The notes under the pieces were generated by a model. The model was given only the letters and a program-made list of their open reading frames with translations. It was not told the DNA's origin and did no database searches. A DNA stretch of 64,000 bases from Pseudomonas fluorescens (GTDB lineage: Bacteria > Pseudomonadota > Gammaproteobacteria > Pseudomonadales > Pseudomonadaceae), in NCBI RefSeq assembly GCF_001307155.1, contig NZ_CP012830.1, positions 1,729,501-1,793,500 of the forward strand, in the 5' to 3' direction. Of the stretch, positions 59,552 through 64,000 are shown in pieces. Position 1 is the first letter of the stretch; each line of letters starts with the position of its first letter. The position numbers were made by a program, and so were the translations under genes.

Positions 59552-59687
59552 CCGTAGCAGCTGGCGAAGCCTGCGTCCGGCCGCGAAGCGGTCGTAAATC
59601 CTGCCAACCTTTTCAACCTGACACTCTGCGGTGCCTGGTTTTGCGAGTGCTCCGCACTCGAACGCAGCCTTCGGCAGCTGCTACAGG
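59552..59687. repeat. REP-type inverted repeat inside the pil-chp operon
   Basis: CCGTAGCAGCTGGCGAAGCC and its mirror GCCTTCGGCAGCTGCTACAG, with inner GCCGCGAAGCGGTCG and a small TGCGAGTGCTCCGCACTCG hairpin. It fills the gap between pilI and pilJ, which are codirectional. Confidence 0.88.
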
Positions 59688-59712
59688 GATAGTGCCAACC
59701 CGTCCGTCGTGT

Positions 59713-60252
59713 TTACAGGGCTACATCCATGAACCGTGGGGACTGCACCAGGGCAAACGGGCTGAAGACCTGCCACCGTTGCTCGCGTTCGAACTGTCCC
59801 TTTATGAAAAGTCCCGCCGCACCACCCTGAGCGTCCAGTGATGCCGGCTCGAAACTGGCCTGATTGAAGTGCTGCATGCCGAGCACCTCATCGACCATCA
59901 ACCCGACGAACAGCTCTTTATACTCAACGACCAGTACGCGCCGCTGTTTGCGCAGCGCAGACAACTCAATCCCGAGGAAACCGCATAGGTCCATGACCGG
60001 CAACAGTCGTCCGCGCAGGTTACCCACGCCCCTGACCCACGACTTGACCCCCGGCAACTGAGTCAGACGCGGCTCGTGCAACACCTCGCTGACCTCGCCC
60101 ATCGGCGCCACGTACCAGCGCTCGCCGAGGCGAAAGCCGATCCCGCTCCAGCCGTGATTGCGGGTTTGCTGCGAAGGCAGGTCCGCCGCCAGCAGGCGGC
60201 AGCGCTGATCGATCTGCAGCAGCAGCTCGAAGGCGGTCAGCGACTCGGCCAT
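59713..60252 (-). CDS. pilI: CheW-like type IV pilus chemotaxis protein PilI
   Basis: 179-residue CheW-domain adaptor linking PilJ to ChpA. FRLGERWYVAPMGEVSEVLHEPRLTQLPGVKSWVRGVGNLRGRLLPVMDLCGFLG is the CheW fold with the conserved NLRGxLLPV-type loop. It follows pilH by ten bases on the minus strand. Confidence 0.95.
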   Translation of the reverse strand: MAESLTAFELLLQIDQRCRLLAADLPSQQTRNHGWSGIGFRLGERWYVAPMGEVSEVLHEPRLTQLPGVKSWVRGVGNLRGRLLPVMDLCGFLGIELSALRKQRRVLVVEYKELFVGLMVDEVLGMQHFNQASFEPASLDAQGGAAGLFIKGQFEREQRWQVFSPFALVQSPRFMDVAL

Positions 60253-60262
60253 GGGTCGGCCG

Positions 60263-60628
60263 TCAGCCTGCCAGCACGTTGTTCAGGGTCTTGATCAGGG
60301 TGTCTTCTTCCACCGGCTTGGTGAGGTAGTCCCTGGCGCCCTGGCGGGTGCCCCAGACCTTGTCGGTTTCCTGATCCTTGGTGGTGATGATGATCACCGG
60401 GATGTGCCCGGTTTCCGGGTCTTTGGTCAGCTGGCGGGTGGCCTGGAAACCGTTGAGGCCGGGCATGACGATGTCCATCAGCACCGCGTCGGGTTTTTCC
60501 TGGCGGGCCAGTGCCACACCGTCTGCACCGTTTTCGGCTTTCAACACTTCGTGACCGTGCTTTTCCAGCATGCCGGTCAGTTTGTACATTTCGGTCGGCG
60601 AATCATCGACGATCAGAATACGTGCCAT
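60263..60628 (-). CDS. pilH: Type IV pilus response regulator PilH
   Basis: 121-residue single-domain receiver. Acidic pair D8-D9, phosphoacceptor D52 in VLMDIVMPGLNGF, the Thr in IIITTKDQETDKVWG and the Lys in DYLTKPV. It is nearly the P. aeruginosa PilH sequence. PilH counteracts PilG in control of pilus retraction and cAMP. The ATG at 60628 is the family start. Confidence 0.96.
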   Translation of the reverse strand: MARILIVDDSPTEMYKLTGMLEKHGHEVLKAENGADGVALARQEKPDAVLMDIVMPGLNGFQATRQLTKDPETGHIPVIIITTKDQETDKVWGTRQGARDYLTKPVEEDTLIKTLNNVLAG

Positions 60629-60685
60629 GGTCTTCCCCATTCTTGTAGACGCCGGGCCCGCTGGCCGAGCGTCACTGTGCGTGTC

Positions 60686-61090
60686 TTACTGCGGCGAAAC
60701 AACGACAAAGCCCGGTACATGGGCCTGGATCGCACTCAGCAGTTCTTCCTTGCTGAAAGGCTTGGTCAAAAACTGGTCGGAGCCGACGATGCGCCCCTTG
60801 GCCTTGTCGAACAACCCGTCCTTGGACGACAGCATAATCACTGGCGTGGACTTGAACGCGCTGTTGTTCTTGATCAACGCGCAGGTCTGATAGCCATCCA
60901 GACGCGGCATCATGATGTCGACAAAGATGATGCCGGGATGATTGTCGGCAATCTTGGCCAGGGCATCGAAACCATCGATGGCCGTGATGACCTCACAGCC
61001 TACGTTTTTCAACAACGTTTCGGCGGTACGGCGAATCGTTTTCGAATCGTCGATCACCATGACCTTCAAGGCGCTGGAATGCTGTTCCAT
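60686..61090 (-). CDS. pilG: Type IV pilus response regulator PilG
   Basis: 134-residue receiver protein. Acidic pair D14-D15, phosphoacceptor D58 in IIFVDIMMPRLDGYQT, Ser in MLSSKDGLFDKAKG and Lys in QFLTKPFSKEEL. It is the first gene of the pilGHIJ-chpAC unit and the output regulator that promotes pilus extension. The ATG at 61090 fits the family; an in-frame TTG at 61120 is less likely. It is divergent from gshB. Confidence 0.96.
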   Translation of the reverse strand: MEQHSSALKVMVIDDSKTIRRTAETLLKNVGCEVITAIDGFDALAKIADNHPGIIFVDIMMPRLDGYQTCALIKNNSAFKSTPVIMLSSKDGLFDKAKGRIVGSDQFLTKPFSKEELLSAIQAHVPGFVVVSPQ

Positions 61091-61324
61091 ATCTGCTCTA
61101 CCGTCGCCTTTGCGAATCAAATTGTCGTTTGCGGCTTACCGAGGGCCCGAAACCCTTGATGCTCAAGGGCCAGAACGATATGGCAGCCTTTTTAGCACAG
61201 TCTCCAAATCCAATCTATCGAGCAACCTTCGAGGTGGTTTTTCCTTGACCGGGAACACACTGGGCGCCACTCTGACGCCACTTTTTCATGTCGCTTCGAC
61301 CACCCAAATTTCGAGGAAAAACCC

Positions 61325-62278
61325 ATGAGCGTTCGCGTCGGGATTGTCATGGACCCTATCGCCAGCATTTCCTATAAAAAGGATAGCTCGCTGGCCATGC
61401 TGTTGGCCGCCCAGGCGCGCGGCTGGACGCTGTTCTATATGGAACAGCGCGATCTGTACCAGGCCGAAGGTGAAGCCCGGGCGCGGATGCGTCCTTTGAA
61501 AGTCTTCGCCAATCCGGAAAAATGGTTCGAACTGGAAGCCGAAACCGACGCGCTGCTAAGCGATCTGGACGTGATCCTGATGCGCAAGGATCCGCCGTTC
61601 GACATGGAGTTCGTTTACTCCACCTACTTGCTGGAGCAAGCCGAGCGCGCGGGCGTGCTGGTGGTCAACAAGCCGCAGAGCCTGCGCGACTGCAATGAAA
61701 AACTGTTCGCCACACTGTTCCCGCAGTGCACGCCGCCGACCGTGGTCAGCCGCCGTCCCGATGTACTGCGCGAGTTCGCCGATCATCATGGTGATGTGAT
61801 TCTCAAGCCGCTGGACGGCATGGGGGGTGCGTCGATCTTCCGTCACACCAAGGGCCATCCGAACCTGTCGGTGATCCTCGAAACCCTGACCCACCACGGC
61901 AAGCAGCAGATCATGGCGCAGGGTTACCTGCCGGCGATCAAGGACGGCGACAAGCGCATCCTGATGATCGATGGCGAACCGGTGGATTACTGCCTGGCGC
62001 GGATTCCCGCCGCTGGCGAAACCCGTGGCAACCTGGCTGCCGGCGGTCGTGGCGAAGCACGCCCGCTGACCGACAAGGACCGCTGGATCGCCGCACAGGT
62101 CGGCCCGACCCTGCGTGAAAAGGGCTTGCTGTTCGTCGGCCTCGACGTAATCGGCGAGCACCTGACCGAAATCAACGTCACCAGTCCGACCTGTATTCGC
62201 GAGATCGACAACGCTTTTGGCACGAACATCGGCGAAATGCTGATGGCTGCCATCGATCAGAAGCTTAAAGCGCGTTGA
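61325..62278 (+). CDS. gshB: Glutathione synthetase
   Basis: 317-residue ATP-grasp ligase joining gamma-glutamylcysteine and glycine. Motifs: VGIVMDPIASISYKKDSSLAML, ILMRKDPPFDMEFVYSTYLLE, VILKPLDGMGGASIF, GNLAAGGRGEARPL and FVGLDVIGEHLTEINVTSPTCIREI. The order pilG, gshB, tonB, yqgE matches P. aeruginosa. Confidence 0.98.
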   Translation: MSVRVGIVMDPIASISYKKDSSLAMLLAAQARGWTLFYMEQRDLYQAEGEARARMRPLKVFANPEKWFELEAETDALLSDLDVILMRKDPPFDMEFVYSTYLLEQAERAGVLVVNKPQSLRDCNEKLFATLFPQCTPPTVVSRRPDVLREFADHHGDVILKPLDGMGGASIFRHTKGHPNLSVILETLTHHGKQQIMAQGYLPAIKDGDKRILMIDGEPVDYCLARIPAAGETRGNLAAGGRGEARPLTDKDRWIAAQVGPTLREKGLLFVGLDVIGEHLTEINVTSPTCIREIDNAFGTNIGEMLMAAIDQKLKAR

Positions 62279-62355
62279 TATAGAACACCCAAGTTACGAC
62301 CAACATTGCGTTATCATGCCCGGCCTGTGAAAAACGCGATGTTGGTTTTCTTGTT

Positions 62356-63255
62356 ATGACACTTCCGTCCGATCTGCCTCCCGAACTCGCCCACCGTGGC
62401 GTGCGCCCGGCCGATCGCCTCGGTTTTACCCTGTTTCTTGCGGCGCTGATTCACCTGGCCTTGCTGTTGGGCATCGGGTTCACCTTTGTCGAACCCAAGC
62501 AGATCAGCAGAACCCTGGAAATCACCCTCGCCACCTTCAAAAGCGAAAAGAAGCCTGCAAAAGCCGATTTCCTCGCCCAGGAAAACCAGCAAGGCAGCGG
62601 CACCCTGGATAAAAAAGCGATCCCCAAGACCACCGAGATCGCACCATTCCAGGACAACAAGGTACAAAAAGTCTCGCCCCCGCCATCGGTCAAACCCCAG
62701 GTAGAGGAAGCCGCGCCGAAAGCCGCCGTGACCACTATCGCACCCGCGCCAAAGAAAGCCGTGGCCAAGAAACAAGAGGTCAAGGCCGAGCCGACGCCCA
62801 AGGCCGTGACACCGACATTCGACAGCTCGCAGCTGTCCAGCGACATTGCCAGCCTGGAAGCGGAACTGGCCAACGAACAACAGCTGTATGCCAAGCGCCC
62901 GCGTATCCACCGTCTGAGCGCCGCCTCGACCATGCGCGACAAGGGCGCCTGGTATAAGGACGAATGGCGCAAGAAGGTCGAGCGTATCGGTAATTTGAAC
63001 TACCCCGAAGAAGCCCGGCGCAAGCAGATCTATGGCAACTTGCGACTGATGGTCTCGATCAACCACGACGGCTCGCTGTATGAAGTGCTGGTGCTGGAAT
63101 CCTCCGGCCAGCCGCTGCTGGATCAAGCCGCACAGCGCATCGTCCGCCTGGCCGCACCGTTTGCGCCGTTTACCGGCGACCTGTCGGATATCGACCGGCT
63201 GGAAATCATTCGCACATGGAAATTTGCACGCGGAGACAAGCTCTCCAGTAACTGA
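62356..63255 (+). CDS. tonB: Energy transducer TonB (TonB3-like)
   Basis: 299 residues. One membrane helix at about 23-45 (LGFTLFLAALIHLALLLGIGF), a Pro/Lys/Ala-rich periplasmic spacer (about 60-150), a helical stretch, and a C-terminal TonB domain (YPEEARRKQIYGNLRLMVSINHDGSLYEVLVLESSG). Its place between gshB and yqgE is that of P. aeruginosa tonB3, which has been linked to twitching motility; no exbB/exbD is adjacent. Confidence 0.9.
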   Translation: MTLPSDLPPELAHRGVRPADRLGFTLFLAALIHLALLLGIGFTFVEPKQISRTLEITLATFKSEKKPAKADFLAQENQQGSGTLDKKAIPKTTEIAPFQDNKVQKVSPPPSVKPQVEEAAPKAAVTTIAPAPKKAVAKKQEVKAEPTPKAVTPTFDSSQLSSDIASLEAELANEQQLYAKRPRIHRLSAASTMRDKGAWYKDEWRKKVERIGNLNYPEEARRKQIYGNLRLMVSINHDGSLYEVLVLESSGQPLLDQAAQRIVRLAAPFAPFTGDLSDIDRLEIIRTWKFARGDKLSSN

Positions 63256-63269
63256 CGCTGGCGCTCATC

Positions 63270-63414
63270 TGTGGCGAGGGAGCTTGCTCCCGCTGGGCTG
63301 CGAAGCGGCCCCAAAAGCGGCAACCCCATTCAATCGGGCACAACGCGCCAGCTGGATTGCGACTGCTACGCCCGAGCGCGGACCGGCCGAGCGGGAGCAA
63401 GCTCCCTCGCCACA
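63270..63414. repeat. REP-type inverted repeat pair, longer spacer subtype
   Basis: Arms TGTGGCGAGGGAGCTTGCTC and GAGCAAGCTCCCTCGCCACA, with the CCCGAGCGCGGACCGGCCGA insert in the right half, as in the copy at 45592-45736. Confidence 0.9.
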
Positions 63415-63495
63415 GGGGCCTGCGGTGAATCCAATCAGCATTTCCTGCGCATCCCCAGCTTGTCAGTTTGCCCCTCCAACGCCACACTAGCGCCT

Positions 63496-64000
63496 ATGAA
63501 GAACGTCAGCCCGAGCTACCTCAAGCATCACTTCCTGATCGCCATGCCTCACATGGCCGACCCGAACTTTGCGCACACCTTGACCTACATCGTCGAGCAC
63601 ACGGCCAATGGTGCCATGGGGTTGATCATCAACCGCCCACAAGACCTGAGCCTGGCGGACATTCTCGAGCAATTGCGCCCAGACATCGAACCCTCGCCAC
63701 TGTGCCAGCACGTGCCGATTTTCACTGGCGGCCCGGTACAGACCGATCGCGGTTTTGTCCTGCACCCGATCGGCTCGACGTATCAGGCAACGGTCGAACT
63801 GGATGGCCTGGCGCTGTCCACCTCCCAGGACGTGCTGTTTGCCATCGCCGATGGCATTGGCCCGAGCAAAAGCCTGATCGCCCTCGGCTACGCCGGTTGG
63901 GAACCCGGGCAGCTGGAAACCGAGCTGGCCGACAATGCCTGGCTGACCTGCCCGTTCGATGCCGACATCCTGTTCAACACCAGCAGCGAATTGCGCCTGG
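63496..64000 (+). CDS. algH: YqgE/AlgH family protein (5' part)
   Basis: 168 codons are present before the window ends. It starts MKNVSPSYLKHHFLIAMPHMADPNFAHTLTYIVEHTANGAMGLIINRP, the YqgE/AlgH signature, followed by VPIFTGGPVQTDRGFVLH and LIALGYAGWEPGQLETEL. AlgH was first described as an alginate regulator in P. aeruginosa; the molecular role of the family is unclear. The full protein should be about 190 residues. Confidence 0.95.
   Translation, partial: MKNVSPSYLKHHFLIAMPHMADPNFAHTLTYIVEHTANGAMGLIINRPQDLSLADILEQLRPDIEPSPLCQHVPIFTGGPVQTDRGFVLHPIGSTYQATVELDGLALSTSQDVLFAIADGIGPSKSLIALGYAGWEPGQLETELADNAWLTCPFDADILFNTSSELRL

Overview
The window is a chromosomal segment of a Pseudomonas of the P. 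fluorescens group. This rests on GC-rich codon use, the gene order (tkt-epd-pgk-fba; metK behind an ArsR-methyltransferase; ahcY-metF; bioA-rsmE; pilGHIJ-chpA-chpC followed by gshB-tonB-yqgE, a layout known from P. aeruginosa), a Pseudomonas-type SAH riboswitch, and many copies of the intergenic REP-type inverted repeats typical of this group (arms beginning TGTGGCGAGGGAGC or CGTAGCAGCTG).

Layout. 1-12.2 kb: the end of a TldD/PmbA-family gene, an MdtD-like drug exporter, the RNA helicase DbpA, a HI0933-type flavoprotein, the YccS membrane protein, a solute-binding protein, an ElaA-type acetyltransferase, a winged-helix protein, a YgjP-like metallopeptidase and a REC-PAS-GGDEF-EAL regulator. 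12.5-14.2 kb: a PL7 alginate lyase, two REP pairs, and a small Pseudomonas-type protein behind a structured leader. 14.2-18.3 kb: an AT-richer accessory island with five small genes of unknown function. Four of them appear to share a small beta-barrel (LSm/SH3-like) N-terminal scaffold, and two are diverged paralogues along their whole length. The island's right part is debris: a fragment matching the fba gene and a frameshifted IS4-type transposase remnant. 18.3-19.1 kb: an LpxO/AspH-like membrane hydroxylase homologue whose first iron-binding His seems to be missing.

19.2-38.5 kb: central metabolism. fba, two small lipoproteins, pgk, epd and tkt lie on the minus strand. The methyl cycle follows: an ArsR-methyltransferase fusion with a perfect 12-bp-arm palindrome upstream of it and metK, then later the SAH riboswitch, ahcY and metF. 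Between them are ligB, a DUF1090 protein, a cytochrome c'-like lipoprotein, mltA, a MAPEG protein, two transporters and a thioesterase.

38.5-51 kb: a GT-A-type glycosyltransferase-like protein, a solute-binding protein, rhlE with a long leader, a yceI/cytochrome b561 pair, bioA, rsmE, a D-amino-acid oxidation module (solute-binding protein, RidA, DadA-like enzyme, divergent LysR regulator) and trhA. 51-61 kb: the type IV pilus chemosensory operon pilG-pilH-pilI-pilJ-chpA-chpC, without pilK. 61-64 kb: gshB, tonB (tonB3-like) and the start of yqgE/algH.

The best candidate for something undescribed is the small-protein cluster at 14.2-17.1 kb. Everything else is recognisable, with several unusual regulatory or active-site details listed as findings.
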